Assembly (NCBI RefSeq): GCF_002086155.1
Contig: NZ_MVHE01000040.1
Span: 1 to 49,660 of the forward strand
Length of the DNA stretch: 49,660 nt
From: Mycobacterium angelicum
GTDB taxonomy: Bacteria > Actinomycetota > Actinomycetes > Mycobacteriales > Mycobacteriaceae
Direction of reading: 5' to 3'
Shown: positions 10,558 through 19,407 of the stretch, piece by piece
Position numbering within the stretch: position 1 is the stretch's first letter
Layout: every line of letters starts with the position of its first letter
Program-made: the position numbers and the translations under genes
The notes under the pieces: generated by a model
Told to the model about the DNA's origin: nothing
Databases searched by the model: none
The model's input: the letters and a program-made list of their open reading frames with translations, nothing else

Positions 10558-12321
10558 ATGAATTTCTTGGTATTACCGCCGGAGATCAATTCGGCGCGGA
10601 TGTTTCTGGGGGCGGGATCGGCGCCGCTGTTGTCGGCGGCAGCGGCCTGGGAGGGGTTGGCCGGTGAGCTGGGCGAGGCGGCGAGTTCGTTCGGGTCGGT
10701 CGCCTCGGGCCTGGCGGGCACGGCGTGGCAGGGCCCGGCGGCCACCGCGATGACGGCCGCGGCCGCGCCCTACGTGGGGTGGCTATCGGCCGCGGCGGCC
10801 CAGGCGCAGGGGTCGGCCGGGCAAGCCCGCGCGGCGGTCTCGGCGTTCGAGTCCGCGGTGTCGGCGACGGTGCACCCCGGATTGGTCGCGGCGAACCGCA
10901 ATCAGCTGGTGTCACTGGTGCTGTCCAACCTGTTCGGTCAGAACGCGCCCGCAATCGCCGCGGCCGAGGCTTCCTACGAGCTGATGTGGGCCCAGGATGT
11001 GGCCGCGATGGTGGGCTACCACGGCGGGGCGGCCGCGGCGGTGGCGCAGTTGACGCCCTTCCAGACGTTGCAGCAGGCATTGGCAGGCATACCGGGGTTG
11101 CCCGCGAACCTGGGCGCGGGCAACATCGGCAGCTCGAACGCGGGCGGCGGTAATCACGGCAGCGGGAACCTGGGCAGCGGCAACAACGGCAACCAGAACG
11201 TCGGCAACGGCAACATCGGCAACACCAACCTGGGCAGCGGGAACAACGGGATCGGCAACGTCGGAAACGGCAACCGCGGCGACCAGAACATCGGCAGCGG
11301 TAATGCCGGAACCAAGAACAGCGGCAGCGGAAACGTCGGAAACGGCAACGTCGGCCTGGGAAACCACGGCGACGCCAACACCGGCAACGCGAACCTCGGC
11401 AACGCCAACCTGGGCAATGCAAATCGCGGCGACGCCAACATGGGCTTCGGCAACCGCGGCAGCAACAACGTCGGCGCCGGCAATACCGGCAACCACAACT
11501 TCGGCTTCGGCAACACGGGCAACAACAACATCGGTTTCGGGCTGACCGGCGACAACCAAGTGGGTTTCGGCGCGCTCAACTCCGGAACCGGGAATATCGG
11601 CTTCGGCAACTCGGGCACTGGCAACATCGGGTTCTTCAACTCGGGCACCGGAAACGTCGGCTTCTTCAACTCCGGCAACCACAGCTTCGGCTTCGAGAAC
11701 TCGGGCAGCTTCAATACCGGATTCACCAACTCCGGTCAGGGCAATACCGGCTTTTTCAATGGCGGCTTCAACAATGTGGGATTCGGAAACGCGGGCGCGA
11801 ACAACTTCGGAATGGACAACGGCGGCTCCCAGAACATGGGTTACGGGAACGCGGGGTTCCAGAACACCGGCAGCATGAACGCCGGCTCGATCAACACCGG
11901 TGATTTCAACTCCGGCGACATCAATACCGGCTGGGCGAACTCGGGCGGCAGCAACACCGGCGGCTTCAACGCGGGCAAGCTGAACACCGGCTTCGGCAGC
12001 GCGATCACGCCCGTCGGCGTCAAGAACTCGGGCTTCGGCAGCACTGGCCTGGACACCTCGGGCTTCTTCAACTCCGGCGGCGACACCTCCGGATTCCAGA
12101 ACACGGGACTGGCCTTCGAGTCCGGATTCGGCAACTCCGGCAACGGAAACAATGTGGGCATCAACAACCACGGCAGCTTCCTGGCTGGCATCAACAACAC
12201 CGGCTTCGACAATATCGGCATCGCCAATTCGAACGTCTTCAACTCGGGATTCGGTAACTCGGGCAATGACGACTCGGGGTTCTTCAACAAGGCGGACGCG
12301 AAGTCCGGCTTCTTCAACTAA
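10558..12321 (+). CDS. PPE family protein, MPTR subfamily
   Basis: A 587-residue PPE protein. The N-terminal PPE domain runs from MNFLVLPPEINSARM to about residue 180 and includes the conserved WxG-like AWQGPAA and the ELMWAQDVAAM helix. The rest consists of MPTR pentapeptide repeats (NxGxGNxG, then SGxxNxGFxN) to the end, SGFFN. The ATG at 10558 is chosen because it begins the canonical PPE sequence. The frame stays open 43 codons further upstream, but that segment has no PPE character. No clear Shine-Dalgarno is seen before this ATG. PPE-MPTR proteins are typical ESX-5 substrates associated with the cell surface (family knowledge). It is followed after 47 bp by a PE gene, a usual PPE/PE pairing although in reversed order. 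Confidence 0.92.
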   Translation: MNFLVLPPEINSARMFLGAGSAPLLSAAAAWEGLAGELGEAASSFGSVASGLAGTAWQGPAATAMTAAAAPYVGWLSAAAAQAQGSAGQARAAVSAFESAVSATVHPGLVAANRNQLVSLVLSNLFGQNAPAIAAAEASYELMWAQDVAAMVGYHGGAAAAVAQLTPFQTLQQALAGIPGLPANLGAGNIGSSNAGGGNHGSGNLGSGNNGNQNVGNGNIGNTNLGSGNNGIGNVGNGNRGDQNIGSGNAGTKNSGSGNVGNGNVGLGNHGDANTGNANLGNANLGNANRGDANMGFGNRGSNNVGAGNTGNHNFGFGNTGNNNIGFGLTGDNQVGFGALNSGTGNIGFGNSGTGNIGFFNSGTGNVGFFNSGNHSFGFENSGSFNTGFTNSGQGNTGFFNGGFNNVGFGNAGANNFGMDNGGSQNMGYGNAGFQNTGSMNAGSINTGDFNSGDINTGWANSGGSNTGGFNAGKLNTGFGSAITPVGVKNSGFGSTGLDTSGFFNSGGDTSGFQNTGLAFESGFGNSGNGNNVGINNHGSFLAGINNTGFDNIGIANSNVFNSGFGNSGNDDSGFFNKADAKSGFFN

Positions 12322-12368
12322 GCCCCGCGTTCATCGGGCATCGCTAACCATTTGTCGAGGGAGAAAAT

Positions 12369-13709
12369 ATGTCGTTTGTGATCGCCATGCCGGAACTGCT
12401 GCAGGGAGCGGCCCAGGATTTGGCGGGCATTCGCGCCTCGCTGACCCAGGCCGCCGCTACCGTGGCCGGCCCCACTACCGGGATAGCCGCAGCGGCTCAA
12501 GACGAGATATCGATGGCGATCGCCTCCATGTTCGGCAGCTTCGGGGCAGATTTCCAGGCCCTGCACGTCCAAGCGCAAGCATTTCACGAACAATTCGTCG
12601 CCGTGATGAACGCGGGTGCCGGCGCCTATGCGAGCGCCGAGGCCGCCAATGTCGAGCAGCTTCTGCTCGGCGAATCACCGGCCTACCAAACGCTTTTCGC
12701 GAATACCGGCGCCAATCTCCAGACTCTGCAAAGCGCCGTCGCGGCAAACCCGGCGCCGCTGCTACAGCAGTTCATCAAAAACCAGATGGGCTACGAGCAG
12801 ACAATCGCCGCCGCACTCGGCGGCGGCCTGCAGAATTTCCCGGCCCCCCAACAGCTTTTCCCGCCCGATCCGGCGGGGCTGCTGCAGGGGATCGTCAACC
12901 AGCAAACCGGCTACGGCCAGACCATCTCCACCGCGCTGGGCGCCGCCGGCCAGGACTTCCGGGCCGCGGCGAATGCCTTGCCGGCGACGTTGCAAACGGC
13001 CTTCCAGCAGCTGGCGGCCGGAGACGTCACCGGGGCGGCGCGCGGTGTCGCGACGGGCTTCGGAAGCCTGTTTGTAACGGGCCTGGCTGCCAACCAGGAC
13101 ATGACGACGCTCCTCATCAACATCACGCCGACGGGAACTCTGGGCGATTTGTTGCCGATCTTCGCCATTCCCGGCCAGATGGCGCAGAACTTCACCGATC
13201 TGATGCCCGCCGGTTCCATTCCCGCTCAGATTTCCCAGCACCTCACCAATGCGATCAATACGCTGACCGACACCTCGCAGACGCTGGACCTGACGACCGG
13301 CGAGCTGCACGTGGGGTTGCCGTTGACGCTGGGGCTTGACGCGATAGGTCCGGTGGTGACCGGCCTGAACGCGTTCGGCTCCAGCGGCAGCGCTGTTGTG
13401 GGTGCGCTGCAAACCGGCGACGCCCTGGGCGCCACCGCGGCGCTGTTCGACGCACCCGCCAACATTCTGAACGGTTTCCTCAACGGCCAAGCCACACTGC
13501 CGCTTTCGGTTTCGCTCGGTGACCTGACGACCACGACGAACATCCCTCTCGGCGGGCTCCTGACTCCCGCTCAGACCGCTTCGCTGACACTCGAAATCTT
13601 CGGCACGACAGGGACCATCCCCCTCACCGGTACGGCCTTCGGAGGACTCCTCCCGGCCCTGCTGACCTTGCTGCCCGAGCAGCTTGCTCAGGCGATCGGT
13701 GCAGGGTGA
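12369..13709 (+). CDS. PE family protein with long non-PGRS C-terminal region
   Basis: A 446-residue PE protein. The PE domain is residues 1-95 (MSFVIAMPELLQGAAQDLAG). The remainder is not Gly-rich. It holds two copies of a unit LLQxxxxNQxGYxQTIxxALG (about residues 134-155 and 177-198), then a hydrophobic Gly/Thr/Leu-rich C-terminal region. The ribosome-binding site GAGGGAGAA precedes the ATG. Its stop overlaps the open frame of the next PPE gene, and the canonical PPE start lies 14 bp further on, so PE and PPE are probably translated from one message and secreted as a heterodimer. The function of the C-terminal region is not recognised; it could be a surface-exposed or enzymatic domain. Confidence 0.9.
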   Translation: MSFVIAMPELLQGAAQDLAGIRASLTQAAATVAGPTTGIAAAAQDEISMAIASMFGSFGADFQALHVQAQAFHEQFVAVMNAGAGAYASAEAANVEQLLLGESPAYQTLFANTGANLQTLQSAVAANPAPLLQQFIKNQMGYEQTIAAALGGGLQNFPAPQQLFPPDPAGLLQGIVNQQTGYGQTISTALGAAGQDFRAAANALPATLQTAFQQLAAGDVTGAARGVATGFGSLFVTGLAANQDMTTLLINITPTGTLGDLLPIFAIPGQMAQNFTDLMPAGSIPAQISQHLTNAINTLTDTSQTLDLTTGELHVGLPLTLGLDAIGPVVTGLNAFGSSGSAVVGALQTGDALGATAALFDAPANILNGFLNGQATLPLSVSLGDLTTTTNIPLGGLLTPAQTASLTLEIFGTTGTIPLTGTAFGGLLPALLTLLPEQLAQAIGAG

Positions 13710-13723
13710 GAACGGACACGGTT

Positions 13724-14851
13724 ATGGAATTCCTCGTTTTACCACCGGAAGTCAACTCCGCGCTGATGTATGCCGGGGCAGGTGCGGGCCCACTGGTTCT
13801 GGCAGCCACGGCGTGGCAGGGGTTGGCCGCCGACTTGCACGCCTCGGCCTCGTCGTTCGACTCCGTGGTCACCGCGCTGGCCACCGGGCCCTGGTCGGGT
13901 GCGGCGGCGACGGCGATGGCCGCGGCCGCCGCGACGTATGTGTCGTGGCTGTCGTCGGCGGCGGCGCAGGCGGCGGGGACGGCGGGCCAGGCCCAGGCCG
14001 CGGCGACGGCGTTTGAAACTGCGCAGACCGCGACCGTGCATCCCGCGGCCGTCACCGCCAACCGGCTCTCGTTAATGTCTTTGGTGGCAACCAATTTCAT
14101 CGGTCAGAACACGCCCGCGATCGCGGCCACCGAGTTCGACTACGCGGAGATGTGGGCGCAGGATGTGGCCGCGATGCTGGGGTATCACGCCGGTGCGGCC
14201 TCGGTGGCCTCGGCGTTGACGCCGTTCGCGCTGCCGCCGATCGATTTGCCGGGCTTGGCTGCCACGGTCGGGACGCTGGCCGACGCGCTGACTCCGCTGA
14301 CCCAGGCCGCGACGGCTGCGGCGCAGTCGCTGCTGTCCGGATCGTCGCTGCAGTCGCTGCAGTCGCTGACCTCGGTGGCGCAGGTCGCGGCCACTCCGGT
14401 CAGCATGCTGATGTCGCCCATGATGTCGTTGGCACAGGGCGCCAACGGCGCCGGGGTGGCCGGCACGGGACTGACCGGGCTCGCCGACGCGCCGAAGATG
14501 GTCGGCGACACCGCTCCGGCGCTGAAGGGCGGCATGGGTTTGGGTGCCGCGGCCGACTTGGGCAAGGCCCGGTTGGTGGGAGCGGTGTCGGTGCCGCCGA
14601 GCTGGCCGGGGTCGATGCCGAAAGGCGTTGCCAGTTCGGTTGTTTCGGGATTGGCGGCGTTGTCCGGCGTCGGCGAGACATCCCAGGCGGCGGCGGCCGG
14701 CGGCATGCCGATGATGCCGATGCCGATGGGCTCTGGCGGTATAGGCGGGCCGGGCGCGGGTATGCCCGGGGGCATGCTGGGTCGCGGCGGCGCGAATCCA
14801 CATGTGGTCCAACAGCGGCCCAGCGTGATTCCGCGCACCGGGGTCGGCTAG
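13724..14851 (+). CDS. PPE family protein (PPE-SVP subfamily)
   Basis: A 375-residue PPE protein. The PPE domain is MEFLVLPPEVNSALMY to about residue 175, with EMWAQDVAAMLGYHAGAAS. The C-terminal part has the SVP signature SVPPSWPGS and a Met/Gly-rich tail (GGMPMMPMPMG, GRGGANPHVVQQRPSVIPRT). The ATG at 13724 is preferred to a GTG six codons upstream because it gives the family-typical N-terminus. It stands directly after the PE gene and before an esx pair. This is the PE-PPE-esx-esx arrangement of ESX-5-linked duplications such as Rv1195-Rv1198 in M. tuberculosis. It is probably exported with the PE partner and EspG5 chaperoning (family knowledge). Confidence 0.93.
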   Translation: MEFLVLPPEVNSALMYAGAGAGPLVLAATAWQGLAADLHASASSFDSVVTALATGPWSGAAATAMAAAAATYVSWLSSAAAQAAGTAGQAQAAATAFETAQTATVHPAAVTANRLSLMSLVATNFIGQNTPAIAATEFDYAEMWAQDVAAMLGYHAGAASVASALTPFALPPIDLPGLAATVGTLADALTPLTQAATAAAQSLLSGSSLQSLQSLTSVAQVAATPVSMLMSPMMSLAQGANGAGVAGTGLTGLADAPKMVGDTAPALKGGMGLGAAADLGKARLVGAVSVPPSWPGSMPKGVASSVVSGLAALSGVGETSQAAAAGGMPMMPMPMGSGGIGGPGAGMPGGMLGRGGANPHVVQQRPSVIPRTGVG

Positions 14852-14923
14852 AGCGGGGGTGATCGGCCGGGATCGTCAGCCACAAAGGTGAACCAATTGT
14901 ATTGCAGTGAAAGGAAATAGGTA

Positions 14924-15220
14924 ATGGCTACTCGGTTTATGACCGACCCGCACTCAATGCGGGCAATGGCGGGACGTTTCGAGCTACACGCTCAGACGGT
15001 CGAGGACGAGGCGCGCCGGATGTGGGCGTCGTCGCAGAACATCTCCGGCGCCGGCTGGAGCGGGATGGCGCAGGCGACATCGCTGGACACGATGAGCCAG
15101 ATGAATCAGGCGTTTCGCAACATCGTGAGCATGCTGCACGGCGTGCGCGACGGCCTGGTCCGCGACGCCAATAACTATGAGCAGCAAGAACAAACGTCGC
15201 AGCAAGCACTGAGCAGTTAG
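14924..15220 (+). CDS. WXG100 ESAT-6-like protein of the QILSS family (EsxJ/K/M/P/W type)
   Basis: A 98-residue WXG100 protein (MATRFMTDPHSMRAMAGRFE), nearly identical in wording to the EsxK/EsxM group of M. tuberculosis. It ends QQALSS where that group ends QQILSS. It forms an antiparallel helical hairpin with the WxG turn in GAGWSGM and should pair with the following gene product as a heterodimer secreted by type VII secretion, most likely ESX-5. The ATG follows a purine-rich AAAGGAAATAGG. Just 10 bp separate it from its partner gene, so the two are co-translated. The PPE-SVP gene 72 bp upstream belongs to the same module. Confidence 0.95.
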   Translation: MATRFMTDPHSMRAMAGRFELHAQTVEDEARRMWASSQNISGAGWSGMAQATSLDTMSQMNQAFRNIVSMLHGVRDGLVRDANNYEQQEQTSQQALSS

Positions 15221-15230
15221 GAATTCAGCG

Positions 15231-15515
15231 ATGACGATCAATTACCAGTTCGGTGATGTGGATGCCCACGGGGCATTGATTCGTGCGCAGGCTGCCTCGC
15301 TGGAGGCCGAGCACCAGGCGATCGTGCGTGATGTGCTGGCCGCCGGGGATTTCTGGGGTGGCGCCGGCTCAGCGGCTTGCCAGGAGTTCATCACGCAGTT
15401 GGGCCGCAATTTCGCGGTGATCTATCAGCAGGCCAACACCCACGGCCAGCAGGTGCAGGCCGCCGGCGCCAACATGGCGCAAACGGACTCCAGTGTCGGT
15501 TCCAGCTGGGCCTAG
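15231..15515 (+). CDS. WXG100 ESAT-6-like protein of the Mtb9.9 family (EsxI/L/N/O/V type)
   Basis: A 94-residue WXG100 protein starting MTINYQFGDVDAHGALIRAQ and ending TDSSVGSSWA, the standard form of the Mtb9.9 group (EsxL, EsxN). The WxG motif is in DFWGGAGS. It is the heterodimer partner of the upstream QILSS-type protein. The C-terminal helix carries the general type VII secretion signal region (YQQANTHGQ, matching the YxxxD/E type only loosely). It is a dominant T-cell antigen family in mycobacteria (family knowledge). AGGAATTC upstream serves as ribosome-binding site. The next gene begins 146 bp later with no obvious terminator between. Confidence 0.95.
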   Translation: MTINYQFGDVDAHGALIRAQAASLEAEHQAIVRDVLAAGDFWGGAGSAACQEFITQLGRNFAVIYQQANTHGQQVQAAGANMAQTDSSVGSSWA

Positions 15516-15661
15516 CCGGCGAACAACGCCGCCGGTATCCGTTCGCGAAGCTGGGCAGCGCCTGCTGACTTCCTGAGTGACTCCTGAATCAAAGCTATGA
15601 GCGGCCCGACCTCTGATGTGATCTAAATCATCGGATTGCGCTACCTGGTTGGGGGTTGCGA

Positions 15662-16822
15662 ATGATTCTGGACTTTGCGTGGTTGCCGCCGGAGATCAAC
15701 TCGGCGCGAATCTTTTCCGGCGCGGGGTCGGGGCCGTTGTTCACCGCGGCGTCGGCCTGGGACGGGCTGGCCAGCGAGTTGCGGGCCTCGGCGTCGTCGT
15801 TCGAATCGGTGATCACCGCGCTGACGGGCGGGCCGTGGGCGGGTCCGGCGTCGGTCTCGATGGCCGCGGCAGCGGCCCCATATTCGGGGTGGCTGAGCGG
15901 CGCGGCCGGGCAGGCGGAGTCGGCGGCCGGTCAGGCCCGGGCGGCGGCGACGGCGTTCGAGACGGCGATGACGGCCACCGTCCATCCGGCGGCCGTGGCC
16001 GCGAATCGAACATCGCTGCTCTCGCTGATCGCGACGAATTTCCTGGGCCAGAACACACCGGCGATCGCGGCCGCCGAGTTCGACTACGTCGAAATGTGGG
16101 CCCAGGATGTGGCTGCCATGGTCGGCTATTACAGCGGAGCCACCTCGGTGGCGTCCATGCTGACGCCGTTCAGCATGCCACCACTGAATCTGGCGGGGCT
16201 GAATCTCGCGGGGTTGGCCTCGACAGCGACGGCAGCGGTGTCACCGGCCATTCAGAGCGCGGTGGCTCCGCTGTCGGGGGCGGTGACGGCGGTCCAATCC
16301 GCCGCTTCGGCCATTCCATTGCAGTCAGTGATATCGGTGGCGCAGATCGGCATGTATCCGGCCAGCATGCTGATGTCTCCGATGATGCAGCTGGCGAACG
16401 TTGCGCGCACGGGCACGGCCGGAGCGACCGGCGCCGCCGCTGGGTTGGCCGATGCGCCGAAGTTCGTCGGTAGCGCCGCTCCGGGCATGAAGGGCCTCGG
16501 CGGCGGGGGACTGGGCGGCGGAATGTCAGCGGCCCTCGGTCATTCCCGGCTGGTGGGTGCGATGTCGGTGCCCCCGAACTGGCAGGGGTCGACGCCGGCC
16601 GGGATGGCCAGTTCCGCGATGCGCGGAATGGGCGCCCTGCCGGCCGCGGCGCCGATGGCTCAGACGGCGCCTACCGGCGGTGGTATGCCGATGATGCCCA
16701 TGCCGATGGGTGCCGGCGCCGGCGGCGCCGGTATGCCCGGCGGGATGATGGGCCGCGGCGGCGCCAATCCGCATGTGACGCAGCAGCGCCCCAGCGTGGT
16801 GCCGCGCACCGGAATCGGCTAG
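15662..16822 (+). CDS. PPE family protein (PPE-SVP subfamily)
   Basis: A 386-residue PPE protein: PPE domain MILDFAWLPPEINSARIF to about residue 178 with EMWAQDVAAMVGYYSGATS, an Ala/Ser-rich middle, the signature SVPPNWQGS and a Met/Gly tail (GGMPMMPMPMG, GRGGANPHVTQQRPSVVPRT). The tail is almost the same as in the PPE gene before the esx pair, so the two are paralogues by local duplication or conversion. The start ATG at 15662 follows GGGGG; a TTG two codons earlier is possible. It ends 2 bp from the end of the convergent aofH gene, with no room for a separate terminator. Confidence 0.92.
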   Translation: MILDFAWLPPEINSARIFSGAGSGPLFTAASAWDGLASELRASASSFESVITALTGGPWAGPASVSMAAAAAPYSGWLSGAAGQAESAAGQARAAATAFETAMTATVHPAAVAANRTSLLSLIATNFLGQNTPAIAAAEFDYVEMWAQDVAAMVGYYSGATSVASMLTPFSMPPLNLAGLNLAGLASTATAAVSPAIQSAVAPLSGAVTAVQSAASAIPLQSVISVAQIGMYPASMLMSPMMQLANVARTGTAGATGAAAGLADAPKFVGSAAPGMKGLGGGGLGGGMSAALGHSRLVGAMSVPPNWQGSTPAGMASSAMRGMGALPAAAPMAQTAPTGGGMPMMPMPMGAGAGGAGMPGGMMGRGGANPHVTQQRPSVVPRTGIG

Positions 16823-16824
16823 CG

Positions 16825-18216
16825 CTAAGTCGTTGCGGCCGTTGCGGTTTCGGTCACAGCCGCCAGCACTTCCGACGCGGCCCGCTCGCCGGAACGAATC
16901 GCGCCGTCGACCCACCCGCACATGGTGGCCGAGCTCTCGGTGCCGGCCCAGTGCACCCGGCCGCAAGGCGCGCGCAGTGCGTGGCCGTATTCGGTAAGTA
17001 CGCCTGTTGGGGTGTGGCTGATCATTCCGCCGCCGGAGTAGCGCTCGGTGGTCCAGTTCTGCTCGTGGTATTCGAGGAGCCGGGCCGCCTTGTCGCCGAA
17101 CCGGTCGACGAGTTGGCCGACGACCGCGGCCTTGCGGTCGGCTTCGTCGAGGCGGGCGAGTTGACGCGCGGCGACCCCTTCGGTGATGACGCACATGATG
17201 CCCGGGTTTCCGGTGTCGGTGCAGGCGTCGATGGTCAGCGTGGCCGGGGTACCCGGTGCCGCCGACTGCCCGGACAATCCGTCGGCACGCCAGAACGCTT
17301 CGTCATAGATGATCGACGTCTTGATGATCGCGCCGCCGGGCATCCGCTGGTTCAGCAACGTCCGATCCGCCGGCAACATGGGCTCATAGTCGATGGAGCC
17401 GGCAATGGCCATCGGAATCGTGACGATGACCCGCTGTGCCCGCACCGTCAAACCATCCGAGCGGACGGTAACGCCGTCGGCGTCCTGACCGATCTGCCGG
17501 ACCGGCTGAGACAACTGCAGGGCATCGCCCAGGTGGGCGACGATCGGGCGATAGATGGCGCCCATGCCGCCGACCGGGCGGGCGTCCTGAGCGCCGCCCT
17601 TACCACTGATGACGAAGCTGGGACCGCCGATGGTGGAACTGCCGGCCGATGCCATCTGCAGCAGCATCCACAGCATCGAAACCTCAGCCGGCGCACAGGT
17701 ATACGGGCCGGCCAAGGCCATGTCCAGCATCTCGCGCGCCGGCCTGGACAACACGTTGCGTTCGAGCCAGTCGCCCAGGCTCATCCGGTCCCACTCGGCG
17801 GCCTCCTTGGCCTCCCAAGGGGCTTCGCGCGGAAGCGATTTGCACATCTGCTCCACACTCATCAGACCCATGCCCACATTGGCGACGGCCCACGGGCTCA
17901 TCGTCCACGGCAACTTGCCGCCGTAGCGGTGCTTCTTGCCGTCGACCACCATCATGGCGTCGCCGTCGTTGTGCTGCTTGTACTCCGGCACGCCGAATTC
18001 CTGCATCAGCGCATAGATCCGGTCCTGGCCCGGCCCGATCCAGGCGCCGCCGCGATCGATCCACAGCCCGTCGTCGCGGGTAACGGTAAAGGTGCGACCG
18101 CCCACCCGGTCGCGGGCCTCCAGCACGGCCACCGAGCGACCCGCCTGTTTCAACCGGAGCGCGGCCGTCAAACCCGCGAATCCGGCACCGACCACGCAAA
18201 AATCGACATCTGTCAC
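16825..18216 (-). CDS. aofH: Flavin-containing monoamine oxidase (AofH, Rv3170-like)
   Basis: A 463-residue FAD-dependent amine oxidase. The N-terminal Rossmann motif is VVGAGFAGL (about 8-16) followed by LEARDRVGGRTFT, the dinucleotide-binding pair typical of the MAO family. The C-terminal FAD motif is GRVHWAGTESS...GWVDGAIRSGERAA. It oxidises primary or polyamines to aldehydes with H2O2 release (family knowledge); the substrate here is unknown. The position that holds the flavin-linking Cys in human MAO (SGGC) reads YSGGGM, so FAD is probably non-covalent. Length fits M. tuberculosis AofH (about 450). The gene is convergent with the PPE gene and lies downstream of the decayed prpR on the same strand, 39 bp away. 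Confidence 0.9.
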   Translation of the reverse strand: MTDVDFCVVGAGFAGLTAALRLKQAGRSVAVLEARDRVGGRTFTVTRDDGLWIDRGGAWIGPGQDRIYALMQEFGVPEYKQHNDGDAMMVVDGKKHRYGGKLPWTMSPWAVANVGMGLMSVEQMCKSLPREAPWEAKEAAEWDRMSLGDWLERNVLSRPAREMLDMALAGPYTCAPAEVSMLWMLLQMASAGSSTIGGPSFVISGKGGAQDARPVGGMGAIYRPIVAHLGDALQLSQPVRQIGQDADGVTVRSDGLTVRAQRVIVTIPMAIAGSIDYEPMLPADRTLLNQRMPGGAIIKTSIIYDEAFWRADGLSGQSAAPGTPATLTIDACTDTGNPGIMCVITEGVAARQLARLDEADRKAAVVGQLVDRFGDKAARLLEYHEQNWTTERYSGGGMISHTPTGVLTEYGHALRAPCGRVHWAGTESSATMCGWVDGAIRSGERAASEVLAAVTETATAATT

Positions 18217-18255
18217 GCCAGGCTCCTCAGTTGCGGTTGCCGCCTCAGCTGCAAG

Positions 18256-19405
18256 CTACACCGATTGGCCGGTCGACGAATACGGAAAACTGCTGCCGGT
18301 GTTCTCGTCGACCGTGACGTGTCCACCGAGGAAGGGGAACGCGCGCTGCGCGCACGCGGGCCGGTTGCAGATCTTGCAACCCGCACCGATGGGCACGGCC
18401 GTGCCCGGAGCGTCGAGGACGACTCCGCTGGAGTAGACGAGTTTGTCGGCGTAGGCCAGCTCGCAGCCCAATCCGACGGCAAAGCTCTGCTGCTGCCCGC
18501 GGTAGCCGCGGCCCTCGGGCGCAATCGTTTTGGCCACCTAGAAGTACGATCTGCCGTCGGGCATCTGCGCCACCTGAACAACTATGCGCCCGGGTTGGGC
18601 GGATGCGTCGTGCACCACCCACAGCGGGCAGCTGCCGCCCACCCGGCTGAAATGAAATGCCTTGGTGAACTGACGTTTCGAGATGTTACCTGCCTTGTCG
18701 GTGCGCACGAAGATGAACGGGACCCCGTGCTGCTGCGGGCGCTGCAGCGTGGAGAGCCGGTGGCACACGGTCTCGAACCCGACCCCGAACCGGCGGCCCA
18801 ACAGGTCGATGTCATAGCGCAATTCGGCTGCGGCACAGTGAAATTCGCGATACGGCAACAGAAAGGCGCCGGCGAAGTAGTTGGCCAGCCCGATCCGCGC
18901 GACGCCGCGGGCTTCGCTGCTCAGCTGGTCGTCGGTGGCCACGATCGCCGAGATCAGCTCCGATTGGCTGAGCAGTCCGAGTTGAGTGGCGATCTGGAAG
19001 GCGCGCTGGCCGGGCCGCAGCCAGTGGGCAACGCGAAGCATCTTGGTTTCCGGGTGGTAGCGGCGCTTGGTGGCCTCGGGCAGGCCGTCGTCGATCACCA
19101 CGGTGATGCCGAACTGATCGCGCAGCAGCGAGGTCAGCTCGATGTCGAGCTCACCAACCCGCATCCCGTTGTCGTTGAACATCTTTTCCGCCGCCGCATC
19201 CAGGTCGCCGATGTAGTTGTTGCGGTCGTAGAAGAAATCGCGGACCTCCTCGAACGGCATCGGCCGGTCGGGCGCCGGCCCGTTGTCCGCGGTTGCGCGA
19301 GAGCGGTAGCCGTCCAATTCCTCGGTGGCATCGCGCAATCGACGGTGGACGGCGACCAGGCTGCGCCCTACCTCGGGCATGCGGGCGACGAATTCCTCGA
19401 TGCGG
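18256..19405 (-). pseudogene. prpR: prpR remnant: methylcitrate-cycle regulator, N-terminus deleted and interrupted by a stop
   Basis: This is the C-terminal part of a PrpR/RamB-type regulator (Rv1129c). It holds the IrrE-like middle (EVRDFFYDRNNYIGDLD, GITVVIDDGLP, RFQIATQLGLL-like) and the C-terminal domain with the Cys cluster (GCELAYAD, GCKICNRPACAQRAFP) that binds an Fe-S cluster in PrpR. Two lesions are seen. An in-frame TAG at 18538-18540 follows GRSYF, and the reading frame continues at once as VAKTIAPEGRGYRG; a Trp codon is expected there. The whole N-terminus with the DNA-binding helix-turn-helix is missing: sense sequence starts at about IEEFVARMPEVGRS and abuts prpD sequence of the opposite strand near 19405. 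In M. tuberculosis PrpR activates prpDC for propionyl-CoA use; here it cannot bind DNA. Confidence 0.88.
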
Positions 19406-19407
19406 CC

